A stretch of DNA of 64,000 bases, from assembly GCA_964482325.1 (NCBI GenBank), contig CAYZXD010000001.1:1-64000 (forward strand). The letters run 5' to 3'. The notes under the pieces were generated by a model, which saw only the letters and a list, made by a program, of their open reading frames with translations, was not told the origin of the DNA and made no database searches. Numbering within the stretch: the stretch's first letter is position 1; each line of letters begins with the position of its first letter. Positions 8,264 to 16,222 of the stretch are shown one piece after another. The position numbers and the translations under genes are program-made. This stretch comes from CAYZJV01 sp964482325 (GTDB lineage: Bacteria > Spirochaetota > Spirochaetia > Sphaerochaetales > Sphaerochaetaceae).

Positions 8264-9581
8264 CGTCCTGACTCTCCATATATGCTTCTGTTGCACTGAC
8301 ATACCCTTCTGGCGTCAGAGAGAAACTGTCATCATAGTCGCACAGGAGTTTTTCGATACCATGTGCCTTATATTCATCAGAGTCTGCCATTTTCAGTTCC
8401 AGTGAACAGTTGTCACAGTCGCGATCACAGGCAATGGAGCGGTAATTATCAGGTTCGCGATACGTCGTGATCACTCCCTCGAAGTTTCTGAGAATCACTT
8501 TATTGGTTGACCAGGAGAGCAGATAATTCGGTCCTACCGGAATTTTCCCTCCACCTCCTGGAGCATCGATCACATACGTGGGAACAGCGAATCCGCTGGT
8601 ATGACCCCGGAGGCTTTCCATAATCTCGATTCCCTTTCCCACCGAAGTTCTGAAATGGGTAAGCCCCTCAGATAAATCACATTGATAGAGGTAATACGGA
8701 CGTACACGACTATAGGTGAGCTTTTGCACCAGCTTTTTCATAATCCGTGGACAGTCGTTGACATCATTGAGCAACACTGACTGATTTCCTAATGGAATAC
8801 CAGCATCAGCGAGCATGTTGATAGCTTTCCGTGATGACTGGGTGAGTTCCCGTGGATGATTGAATTGTGTATTCAGCCACAACGGATGATATTTTTTCAA
8901 CATGGAAACCAGTTTCTCGGTGACCCGATAGGGGAGGACAACCGGAATTCTCGATCCGATTCTGATAATCTCGACATGTTCGATTTTCCGTAATTCAGAC
9001 AGGATCCACTCAAGGTAATCATCGGAGAGCATCAGCGGATCACCACCGCTGAGCAGTACATCGCGTACCTGTGGAGTGTTACGAATATACTCAAGCCCCT
9101 TTTCTATCTGTTCACGGTTGGGGATACTGTCGACATCTCCCACTTTTCGTTTACGTGTACAATGACGGCAGTACATCGCACAGGTATTACTGATCAAAAA
9201 GAGGACACGATCAGGATAACGATGAGTGATTCCATCTACGGGGCTATCACCATCTTCATGTAATGGATCTTCCATATCATGTTCAGCAATATCGAGTTCA
9301 CGTATATCGGGAAATGATTGCTTGAAAATGGGGTCATCTTCGATACACGTCGTATCGATAAGGGAAAGATAATAGGGAGTGATCGACATGGGGAACTTAT
9401 TGATGGTTGCAGTAATATCCTTCCGCTTTTCTTCTGGGAATGTGTAGCCCAGCAGCTTTTCAAAGGTATCAACATCCTTGACACAATGCTTTAACTGCCA
9501 TTTCCAATCACGCCAGCGATCCACACTGACATCGTTTTCGAAGCGATCGATTATTTGCTGTTCTGATTCCGTGAATGACAT
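8256..9581 (-). CDS. ablA: Lysine 2,3-aminomutase
   Basis: 441-residue radical-SAM, PLP-dependent enzyme converting L-lysine to L-beta-lysine. C134, C138 and C141 form the CxxxCxxC cluster, followed by HCTRKRKV as in KamA. SGGDPLMLSD, the SAM-binding GGDP motif, and the C-terminal PGGGGK PLP-lysine region are present. The length is normal. With ablB it makes acetyl-beta-lysine for osmoprotection, so expression should rise with salt; alternatively beta-lysine could enter lysine fermentation, but no kamDE or kdd genes are nearby. AAGGAT precedes the ATG, and a good promoter lies about 140 bp upstream. Confidence 0.95.
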   Translation of the reverse strand: MSFTESEQQIIDRFENDVSVDRWRDWKWQLKHCVKDVDTFEKLLGYTFPEEKRKDITATINKFPMSITPYYLSLIDTTCIEDDPIFKQSFPDIRELDIAEHDMEDPLHEDGDSPVDGITHRYPDRVLFLISNTCAMYCRHCTRKRKVGDVDSIPNREQIEKGLEYIRNTPQVRDVLLSGGDPLMLSDDYLEWILSELRKIEHVEIIRIGSRIPVVLPYRVTEKLVSMLKKYHPLWLNTQFNHPRELTQSSRKAINMLADAGIPLGNQSVLLNDVNDCPRIMKKLVQKLTYSRVRPYYLYQCDLSEGLTHFRTSVGKGIEIMESLRGHTSGFAVPTYVIDAPGGGGKIPVGPNYLLSWSTNKVILRNFEGVITTYREPDNYRSIACDRDCDNCSLELKMADSDEYKAHGIEKLLCDYDDSFSLTPEGYVSATEAYMESQDDA

Positions 9582-9729
9582 ACATTATCCTTAGATATAC
9601 TCCCTCAAAGGGACAGAAAACTGTACCGTGGTGAACTGATTCTGCACTCGCACAAAAATGCCCACAGAGGGTCTGTGTTCGAATGATTGCTCACATCATT
9701 TAGCAATTATTCTTTCATTGAATAATGTA

Positions 9730-9758
9730 ATTATAACATGTATATGGAATAACTGCAA
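9730..9758 (-). promoter_or_regulatory. Promoter of ablAB
   Basis: On the minus strand TTGCAG (9753-9758) and TATAAT (9730-9735) are 17 bp apart. The predicted start near 9723 gives a leader of about 140 nt before ablA, long enough for post-transcriptional control, though I see no known riboswitch. The rest of the 9582-9929 gap holds no gene that I can support, apart from the katA terminator at its right end. Confidence 0.75.
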
Positions 9759-9900
9759 TGACCACTAAAAGGCACAGGTATATCGTTGCGATCAGACACA
9801 ACCGAAATGCCACTATATTGTTGCGCTTTCTTGAGATGAATACCCTTATAAAGACAAGGGAACAGCTGAGAAGTTGAGCAGACGGTAACCGGAAAAATTC

Positions 9901-9921
9901 GGCAGGAGATAACCTCCTGCC
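9901..9921 (-). terminator. Intrinsic terminator of katA
   Basis: A perfect 8-bp stem, GGCAGGAG pairing with CTCCTGCC around a 5-nt loop, lies just past the katA stop on the minus strand and is followed by GAATTTTTCC. Confidence 0.85.
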
Positions 9922-9929
9922 GTGAATAA

Positions 9930-11450
9930 TTAAGCTCTTGCTCCGTACGTATTTTCCATATCTACAGTAGCGATATCGATACCAAGTACCTCTGCCACGC
10001 CTTTCCCATAGGCCGGATCAGCAAGATAGCAGTGTCTGATGTGCCGTTTCTGCACCAACTCCGTGGTGCCCTGCATATTCCGGGCAGTATTGGCAAACAA
10101 TCGCTGCTGCTCATCTGATTTCATGATATTAAACAGTGCACCCGCCTGTTCGTAGTAGTGATCGTCATCCTCTCTGAAATCATAGGTGTCAATGGGACCC
10201 TGGCCATCATAGGCTGGTTCAGCCAGCTCCGGCTGGTCTTTCCACATGCCATAGGAGTTGGGATTGTAATGGACGGAACCACCGAAATTCCCGTCTACAC
10301 GCATCATGCCATCTCGATGGAAGTGGTGAGTCTCCACTTTACTCTTATTTACCGGTATCTGATAATGGTTGACCCCAAGACGATACCGTTGTGCATCGCC
10401 ATAGGCGAACAGCCGGCCTTGCAGCATTCGATCAGGCGAATAGCCAATTCCCGGAACACTGTTTGCCGGATTGAAAGCCGCCTGTTCAACATCCATAAAG
10501 TAATTATCGGGATTACGGTTCAATTCAACAAATCCCACTTCATGCAAAGGGTAATCATCGTGGTACCATACTTTAGTCAGATCAAAGGGATTGTCAGGAT
10601 GGGTAAGTGCCTGTTCTTCAGTCATAATCTGGACATACATCGTCCACTTGGGGAAATTGCCCTGCTCAATTGCCTGAAAGAGATCCTTCTGGTGTGATTC
10701 CCGATCTCTTCCTACAAGCTCTTCAGCCTCGGCATCCGTCAGATAGTCTATTCCCTGCTGCGTTTTTAAAGTAAATTTTACCCAGAATCGCTGATTATCG
10801 GCATTGATCAGTGAATAGGTATGTGACCCATAGCCATTCATATGGCGATAGCTTTTTGGAATTCCTCGATCGCCCATGGTTATGGTTATCTGATGCAGTG
10901 CCTCCGGAAGTGCAGACCAGAAATCCCAATTGTTCTGAGCTGATCGCATATTGGTTCTCGGATCGCGTTTTACTGCATGATTGAGATCGGGAAACAGCAT
11001 GGGGTCTCTAAAGAAGAACACAGGAGTATTATTTCCCACCAGATCCCAGTTTCCCTCATCAGTATAGAACTTCATGGCAAACCCGCGGATATCGCGTTCC
11101 GCATCGGCTGCCCCCCGTTCTCCGGCAACGGTGGAGAAACGGATAAACATATCGGTTTTCTTTCCTACCTCAGCAAACAGACTGGCTTTTGTCCATCTGG
11201 TGATATCATGGGTTACGGTAAAGGTTCCGAAAGCCCCGGATCCTTTTGCATGCATACGCCGTTCGGGAATGACTTCCCGATCGAAGTGGCTCATTTTTTC
11301 CAGATACCATGCATCCTGCATCATCACGCCGCCACGGCGACCAGCAGTCTGAATATTTTCATTATGTGCGATAGGGCGTCCGCTAATGGACGTCAACGGT
11401 TTCTTTTCAGTGGAATCTCTTCCGTCTCTATCTACCTTGTCATGTGCCAT
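9930..11450 (-). CDS. katA: Monofunctional haem catalase
   Basis: 506-residue small-subunit (clade 3) catalase that dismutates hydrogen peroxide in the cytoplasm. Catalytic His is in RRMHAKGSGAFG, distal Asn in VGNNTPVFFFRD, and the proximal haem Tyr in RLFAYGDAQRYRLG; the SRSTVAGERG-type region (RFSTVAGERG) is intact. The start is the ATG at 11450 with GGGAGGTGAT in front; an upstream in-frame start would add 17 residues without a ribosome site. A strong terminator follows. Presence of catalase shows the organism meets oxygen even if it is a fermenter. A palindrome overlaps the likely promoter. Confidence 0.97.
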   Translation of the reverse strand: MAHDKVDRDGRDSTEKKPLTSISGRPIAHNENIQTAGRRGGVMMQDAWYLEKMSHFDREVIPERRMHAKGSGAFGTFTVTHDITRWTKASLFAEVGKKTDMFIRFSTVAGERGAADAERDIRGFAMKFYTDEGNWDLVGNNTPVFFFRDPMLFPDLNHAVKRDPRTNMRSAQNNWDFWSALPEALHQITITMGDRGIPKSYRHMNGYGSHTYSLINADNQRFWVKFTLKTQQGIDYLTDAEAEELVGRDRESHQKDLFQAIEQGNFPKWTMYVQIMTEEQALTHPDNPFDLTKVWYHDDYPLHEVGFVELNRNPDNYFMDVEQAAFNPANSVPGIGYSPDRMLQGRLFAYGDAQRYRLGVNHYQIPVNKSKVETHHFHRDGMMRVDGNFGGSVHYNPNSYGMWKDQPELAEPAYDGQGPIDTYDFREDDDHYYEQAGALFNIMKSDEQQRLFANTARNMQGTTELVQKRHIRHCYLADPAYGKGVAEVLGIDIATVDMENTYGARA

Positions 11451-11473
11451 AATCACCTCCCGATGGTTTGTGC

Positions 11474-11506
11474 AGTATGACATATTCTGAACAGATTTCA
11501 AGTCTG
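11474..11506 (-). promoter_or_regulatory. katA promoter with overlapping palindromic operator
   Basis: On the minus strand TTGAAA (11496-11501) is 16 bp from CATACT (11474-11479), giving a leader of about 17 nt. The -35 box is the centre of a 15-bp imperfect palindrome at 11492-11506, CAGATTTCAAGTCTG, with one mismatched pair. A repressor bound here would block RNA polymerase. The sequence is not an obvious PerR or OxyR consensus. Confidence 0.5.
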
Positions 11507-11544
11507 AAATATATTTAAGAGGAATAGGAGGTTATGACGGTTGT

Positions 11545-12663
11545 TCACGTAGATACGGTTTCTGTCGTAGAGACCTGGAAGGGGCTCTCCTGTGCCGCGT
11601 ACAGTTTTTGTGTGGGATAGGCAAACTCGATCCCCTTTTCATTGAAAGTGCGGAATATATTCCGGTAGATTTCCTGCTGAACATCCATATACACCACATA
11701 ATCGGGTGACGGGACATAGTAAACCGTCTCGAAATTCAGTGCATATGCACCGAATGATTGGAAGTGAGAGCGATCACAGACCACGCCCTCAATGGTTGTT
11801 ACCGAGTTGATGATTGATCTGATCAGAGAAGGGATTTCCTCCACATGTTCCTGCGTTGTTTCATAGGTGACTCCAACGGAGAATACTACGCGCCGACGGG
11901 TCATCTGTTTATAGTTATGGATACGTGAGGCAATCAGATCAGAGTTCGAAATAATCAGTACCTCACCACTGAGGACACGAATTCTACTCGATTTAATGCC
12001 GATTTTTTCCACCACTCCGGCTTTATCGCCAAAGACTACAAAATCTCCGAGTTCAAATGGTTTGTCCATGAATATGACAAAATAACTGAAGAGGTCTCCC
12101 AGTATGCCCTGAGCTGCTATAGCTACAGCAATACCACCAACGCCAAGTCCAGCAAGAGCCGTTGAAACATCCAGTCCAAGATTAGCCAGAAGGAATATTG
12201 CCCCAACGATCCACAGTAAAAATTTTATCAGCGACAACAATGGTTTGAGGTTCTTTTCCTGATCATGATTACTGTCTTCCCGTTCAAAGTGTCGGGAAAA
12301 AGCCAGTTCTATTCCCTTATTCACCGATCGCACGATGATGAAAGTCATGATAATGGCAAAGATTGCCTGTACGGTTTTCTCTATGCGCGTATCAAATGCA
12401 ACGATTTGCACAGCAATGGATAGTATCCCCAAAAAAGCAAGTGGCACGGCAATGCGCTGAAAAAACCTGAGTAATCCAAGCGATTTTCCTTTGCTTTCCG
12501 GTGCCCCCTCCTCCCGTTTGCTCTCACGAATGCGAATGCGTTTTTTCAGGATATGGTTGATAGGTGTCAAAACCAGTAGCCCAATAATTACCAGCAGAAT
12601 TGCCTGCATGTACAGGTGGGTGTTGGGTCCGAGGAAATGATTGAATGCGAGTATAGATTCCAT
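11545..12663 (-). CDS. MscS family mechanosensitive ion channel
   Basis: 372-residue inner-membrane channel that opens under membrane tension to release solutes after osmotic downshock. About four membrane segments precede the pore helix, which holds the typical Gly/Ala pattern ALAGLGVGGIAVAIAAQGIL; the beta domain begins DKPFELGDFVVF. The C-terminal alpha/beta cytoplasmic domain follows. I take the ATG at 12663; an in-frame TTG at 12693 adds ten residues but has no ribosome site. The channel complements the acetyl-beta-lysine pathway in osmotic control. Confidence 0.92.
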   Translation of the reverse strand: MESILAFNHFLGPNTHLYMQAILLVIIGLLVLTPINHILKKRIRIRESKREEGAPESKGKSLGLLRFFQRIAVPLAFLGILSIAVQIVAFDTRIEKTVQAIFAIIMTFIIVRSVNKGIELAFSRHFEREDSNHDQEKNLKPLLSLIKFLLWIVGAIFLLANLGLDVSTALAGLGVGGIAVAIAAQGILGDLFSYFVIFMDKPFELGDFVVFGDKAGVVEKIGIKSSRIRVLSGEVLIISNSDLIASRIHNYKQMTRRRVVFSVGVTYETTQEHVEEIPSLIRSIINSVTTIEGVVCDRSHFQSFGAYALNFETVYYVPSPDYVVYMDVQQEIYRNIFRTFNEKGIEFAYPTQKLYAAQESPFQVSTTETVST

Positions 12664-12739
12664 ATGCTCATGATACTGAGTTTTATCAGACAAGGCAAAT
12701 CAAACCATGTCCTTTCGCCTGGGATTTTCCTATTTAACG

Positions 12740-12769
12740 TTGCCAAAGTGTTACTACTCCCCCTATAAT
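12740..12769 (+). promoter_or_regulatory. Promoter placing transcription start at the polyprenyl synthase ATG
   Basis: TTGCCA (12740-12745) and TATAAT (12764-12769) are 18 bp apart. Only six bases separate the -10 box from the ATG at 12776, so the predicted transcript would start at or within a base of the initiation codon and lack a leader. Confidence 0.65.
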
Positions 12770-12775
12770 CCGCTC

Positions 12776-13816
12776 ATGAAGAGTTATCTTGAAGTTATTG
12801 AACAGAGGCTGCAGCAGTTGCTCCCACAGCAGGTCGATCCGCAGTGGGTGTCAATGCTTCTCTCCAGTCAGGAAAATGTGACGGATGTCAGTGTCTTTGA
12901 TGCAATCTGCGCCCCCGCGCGGGACCTTGTCTATAGCGGGGGGAAACGATGGCGACCGCTATTCATGCTTCTTACCGCCAGGATGCTTGGTGGTCAGGAG
13001 GCAGGTGAGCGGGCTCTGCATCTTGTGGCTCTCGTAGAACTCCCGCATAACGGCAGTTTGATCATCGATGATATCGAAGATGGAGCTGATATGCGCCGAG
13101 GCAACCCTTCCGTGCATATCACTCATGGTATCGATAGTGCTATTAATGCGGGGAACTTTCTCTACTATCTGCCGACCATTGCATTGGACCGGCTGGATGT
13201 TTCTCCGGAGGTGCGGCTTCGTCTCTATCAGATTTATGCAAACTATATGCGCAAGATTCATCTAGGGCAGGGGATGGATATCACGTGGCACAATCAACAG
13301 AATGTGCTGCCTGATGTTGCTTCTTATGAATTGATGTGTCGGTTGAAAACCGGATGTCTTGCAGCTATGGGATGTGAACTCGGAGCTGCCGTTGCCACCG
13401 ATGATGAACAGGTCATCGCACAATCCGGAGCAATTGCAGAGACTGCCGGGTTGGGATTTCAGATCATTGATGATGTGTTGAATTTAGAAAAAGGTAATCC
13501 GGGAAAATTGCGTGGAGATGATATTGTTGAGAATAAAAAAAGTCTTCCCATCATCCTTTATGCTGAAGCTTGCCCCGATAAGCGCGAAGAGCTGTTCACT
13601 ACGTTTCATCTGGCGCAACGGGACGGTTATGCTGCCAGTGAAAAAGCTATTCTGCATCTCATTGATGATATAGAACGCTCAGGAGTACTTGCACAAGCCC
13701 GTAGCTATGCAAGCGGACTCTTCGATCAGGTGACATCCATGACCGAGCAATTGTACCCACCCTCAGCTGATCGTGATCAGTTTCTCGCCATGATTGAGGG
13801 ATTCAGACAAGCATAG
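12776..13816 (+). CDS. Polyprenyl diphosphate synthase family protein
   Basis: 346-residue all-alpha isoprenoid synthase. The first aspartate-rich motif is IIDDIEDGADMRRG and the second FQIIDDVLNLE, both needed to bind Mg2+ and allylic diphosphate. Product chain length cannot be judged safely. The likely start is the ATG at 12776, which has no ribosome site but sits six bases after a TATAAT box, suggesting leaderless translation; an ATG at 12707 with AAGG twelve bases upstream would add a 23-residue Pro/Tyr-rich extension. It lies 11 bp before arcA on the same strand, so the two may be co-transcribed. Confidence 0.88.
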   Translation: MKSYLEVIEQRLQQLLPQQVDPQWVSMLLSSQENVTDVSVFDAICAPARDLVYSGGKRWRPLFMLLTARMLGGQEAGERALHLVALVELPHNGSLIIDDIEDGADMRRGNPSVHITHGIDSAINAGNFLYYLPTIALDRLDVSPEVRLRLYQIYANYMRKIHLGQGMDITWHNQQNVLPDVASYELMCRLKTGCLAAMGCELGAAVATDDEQVIAQSGAIAETAGLGFQIIDDVLNLEKGNPGKLRGDDIVENKKSLPIILYAEACPDKREELFTTFHLAQRDGYAASEKAILHLIDDIERSGVLAQARSYASGLFDQVTSMTEQLYPPSADRDQFLAMIEGFRQA

Positions 13817-13827
13817 GGGAGTCTAAG

Positions 13828-15060
13828 ATGCCGATTCGCGTTACGAGTGAAATTGGAAAACTTCGATCGGTGCTGCTGCACCGGCCAGGGAAGGAACTTG
13901 AGTCTCTGACACCGCAGTATCTTGATTCCATGCTCTTTGAAGATATTCCGTATCTTGAACAGATGCAGCGTGAACACGACCAATTTGCTTCTCTGCTGGA
14001 ATCGCAGGGATGCACGGTCTGGTACATTGAGCAGATGCTGGAGTACGTGCTTACTGATCAGCAGGTCAGAAAAGATGTGATTTTGCATCTTATTGCATCG
14101 GCACAGATTCATGAACCTGCAATACGGGAGAGTATGTATGATTACCTTTCCCAACTTGAATGCGAAGCATTAGCCGCTTGTTGTATTAAAGGAGTACTGA
14201 AAGCTGAAATCGATAATACGGTTCGCCATAAGACCTTGAGTTACTATATTCGAAATACCTATCCCTTTTACATTCCGCCGGTACCTAATCTTTACTTCAC
14301 CCGGGATCCCGCAACGGTAATTGGTTCCGGCATCGCTGTACATACCATGAAAAATGATGCGCGGAGGCGGGAGAACTGGCTCCTCTCTTTGATTGCTCTG
14401 CATCATCCGCTCTTTTCAGAAACCGGTAACTATATTGATTACAGTGATGGAAGCAGTATCGAAGGTGGCGATATTCTGCTGCTCAATGAGCATTGTGCCG
14501 TAGTGGGCAGCAGTGCGAGAACCGGTACCTGGGCGATCGAGTCATTTGCCCGGCGCATGATGCAGCCTGCAGAGTTGGGTGGGCAGAATCTTACTGAGAT
14601 ACTGGTAGTTCAAATTCCCTATACCCGTGCTTATATGCACCTTGATACCGTTTTTACTATGGTGGATCGGGATGCTTTCTCCATCTATGGCGGGATCGAG
14701 ATGTCCCTTCGTGTCTTCAGTCTACGCATGTATCGTGATGGACAGCTGCAAATTCACGAAGAGAAAAATCTGCATCAGGCTCTAGCCCGAGTGCTTCATG
14801 TCCCTGCAGTACGATTGATTCCCAGCGGAGGGCCGGATCATACGGTTGCTGCCCGTGAGCAATGGAACGACAGTACCAATACCCTTGCCGTTGCTCCGGG
14901 GACGGTGATTACGTATCAACGTAATACGGTATCCAATGATACGCTGGATCGGGAAGGAATCACCGTTTTACCTATCCGGGGATCGGAGTTGGTCCGTGGC
15001 CGCGGGGGACCACGGTGTATGAGTATGCCGTTATACCGGGAAGCAGTAATTTCTGAGTAG
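13828..15060 (+). CDS. arcA: Arginine deiminase
   Basis: 410-residue cytoplasmic enzyme hydrolysing L-arginine to citrulline and ammonia, the first step of the ADI pathway. The nucleophile is C397 in RGGPRCMSMPL; the ligand residues FTRDP (near 162), EGGD (near 212) and HLDTVF (near 271) are present. Length is normal. GGGGAG precedes the ATG by eight bases. No arcB, arcC or arcD lies in the window, so ATP yield from citrulline depends on genes elsewhere. Ammonia release could also buffer acid. Confidence 0.96.
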   Translation: MPIRVTSEIGKLRSVLLHRPGKELESLTPQYLDSMLFEDIPYLEQMQREHDQFASLLESQGCTVWYIEQMLEYVLTDQQVRKDVILHLIASAQIHEPAIRESMYDYLSQLECEALAACCIKGVLKAEIDNTVRHKTLSYYIRNTYPFYIPPVPNLYFTRDPATVIGSGIAVHTMKNDARRRENWLLSLIALHHPLFSETGNYIDYSDGSSIEGGDILLLNEHCAVVGSSARTGTWAIESFARRMMQPAELGGQNLTEILVVQIPYTRAYMHLDTVFTMVDRDAFSIYGGIEMSLRVFSLRMYRDGQLQIHEEKNLHQALARVLHVPAVRLIPSGGPDHTVAAREQWNDSTNTLAVAPGTVITYQRNTVSNDTLDREGITVLPIRGSELVRGRGGPRCMSMPLYREAVISE

Positions 15061-15282
15061 CTAAATAATCCACGAAAGAGCGAGTTAGACATTGATCCAG
15101 TTCGTGACAGCGTGTTGTTTTGTGGAGATATGTAAACGATTTCATTGTGCTATATATAGATACAGTAATAATTTTAGTAGTTTTAGTATGTTAAATTTGG
15201 TAAATATTGGGCATATGATCATTATGAAACTAATAACTTACGGTATGCATAAAAAAATATTTAAAAATTTTATGATATACCC

Positions 15283-15311
15283 TTGATTAAAGTTTTTAAT
15301 TTTACTATTAT
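15283..15311 (+). promoter_or_regulatory. Promoter of the 29-residue peptide gene
   Basis: TTGATT (15283-15288) and TATTAT (15306-15311) are 17 bp apart in a very A+T-rich stretch that extends upstream to about 15150, as UP-like elements do. Transcription would start near 15318, giving a short leader that contains AAGGAGG. The remainder of 15061-15351 shows no gene. Confidence 0.75.
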
Positions 15312-15351
15312 CCAAGTAGATAAAAAATTTAGTCAAGGAGGAGTAAACATC

Positions 15352-15441
15352 ATGGAAAAAATTACGTGGTTTGCAACTTATTTCGGTGTCGTAGCAGGTG
15401 TCGTCTCCCTCGCTCTGGTTCTGGTCAGACATATAGCATAG
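15352..15441 (+). CDS. 29-residue hydrophobic membrane peptide
   Basis: A complete small gene: perfect ribosome site AAGGAGG (15335-15341), ATG at 15352, TAG at 15439-15441. The product begins MEKITW, has one hydrophobic helix over residues 7-25 rich in Val, Ala, Leu and Gly, and ends VRHIA with a basic end. It has its own promoter and is followed by four stem-loops, the last a terminator. I recognise no family. It could be a regulatory small membrane protein or a type I toxin-like peptide; the strong ribosome site and dedicated transcript make chance unlikely. Confidence 0.65.
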   Translation: MEKITWFATYFGVVAGVVSLALVLVRHIA

Positions 15442-15461
15442 ATAGTTGGATTAAAACTGAG

Positions 15462-15536
15462 CGGCGAGGACCTTAGGGAGTTCGATTCGTCGTCAGCGGT
15501 ACTGCTGTACCGCGCAAGCAGGTGCTAAGCCTGCAG
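15462..15536 (+). ncRNA. Structured RNA downstream of the small peptide gene
   Basis: Three stem-loops follow the 29-residue peptide gene: CGGCGA with TCGTCG (one G-U pair), a perfect 7-bp hairpin GCGGTAC/GTACCGC with loop TGCT (15496-15513), and GCAGG/CCTGC (15518-15534). They run straight into an intrinsic terminator. It may be a long 3' untranslated region or a processed small RNA. A TTCGATTC element resembles a tRNA T-loop, but the flanks do not pair as a T-arm. No known RNA family recognised. Confidence 0.45.
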
Positions 15537-15538
15537 TG

Positions 15539-15573
15539 AAGGGCCTTTCCTCGATACATGAGGAGAGGCCTTT
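15539..15573 (+). terminator. Intrinsic terminator of the small peptide transcript
   Basis: A 14-bp stem with wobble pairs (15539-15552 with 15560-15573, loop GATACAT) is followed by TTTGTTATCT. Confidence 0.8.
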
Positions 15574-15634
15574 GTTATCTTTGCTACCCGATGAGAACTA
15601 TTCCTGGTATATTCTCATTTCAGGAGTATCGCGT

Positions 15635-16222
15635 ATGAGACAACAGAGTGCCTATAAAAGGACTTTCACCCCAGGGGAAACGTATCGGATTGTCACTGCC
15701 ATGCCAGCTGCTGTACGTGAGCTTCGTCTGGCTAAACGGCAGCAGCTGTTAAGCAGTTCGTTTATCGAACGGATTATGCTTGCGGTGACTGAGGTGAATG
15801 GATGTGCACTGTGTTCCTATGCGCATACCAAAATGGCGTTACAGGAGGGCCTTACAAAAGAAGAGATTGCTGGGCTGTTAACCGGCGATGCTGCATCAAT
15901 TCCTTCCGAAGAAGCTCCTGCGCTACTCTTTGCTCAACACTTTGCGGAGATGAAAGGAACCTACGATCCTGAAATGTATGCCCTGTTGGCACAACAATAC
16001 ACTCCAGAGATAGCCCGCGGTATTCTCGGGTCAGCTCAGGTGATACTTGCCGGTAATGCCTATGGTATCCCCTACAGTGCTTTATTCTCCCGGATGCGCG
16101 GTAAACCGTATCGAAACAGCAGCGTGTGGTATGAGCTCGGCATGATAGTGTTTGGGATACTCATCATGCCGGTAGCATTAGTGCACGGGCTGTTTCGTAC
16201 TACATCTGCACCCCGACGGTGA
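15635..16222 (+). CDS. Carboxymuconolactone decarboxylase family protein, AhpD-like
   Basis: 195-residue protein of the CMD/AhpD fold. The redox centre C57xxC60xxxH64 (NGCALCSYAH) is the AhpD peroxidase signature, so a thiol-dependent peroxide or reductant role is likely. The C-terminus carries an extra hydrophobic helix (about 172-188), unusual for the family and perhaps a membrane anchor. CAGGAG precedes the ATG at 15635. Its end overlaps the convergent outer-membrane protein gene by 23 bp. Confidence 0.85.
   Translation: MRQQSAYKRTFTPGETYRIVTAMPAAVRELRLAKRQQLLSSSFIERIMLAVTEVNGCALCSYAHTKMALQEGLTKEEIAGLLTGDAASIPSEEAPALLFAQHFAEMKGTYDPEMYALLAQQYTPEIARGILGSAQVILAGNAYGIPYSALFSRMRGKPYRNSSVWYELGMIVFGILIMPVALVHGLFRTTSAPRR

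Noticed and set aside
10158..10697. 179-codon frame opposite katA
   Set aside because: Antisense to conserved catalase sequence with no independent support; such frames commonly arise opposite coding DNA.
15470..15500. tRNA-like T-loop (TTCGATTC) after the small peptide gene
   Set aside because: Flanking bases do not form a T-stem and no acceptor or anticodon arm can be built.
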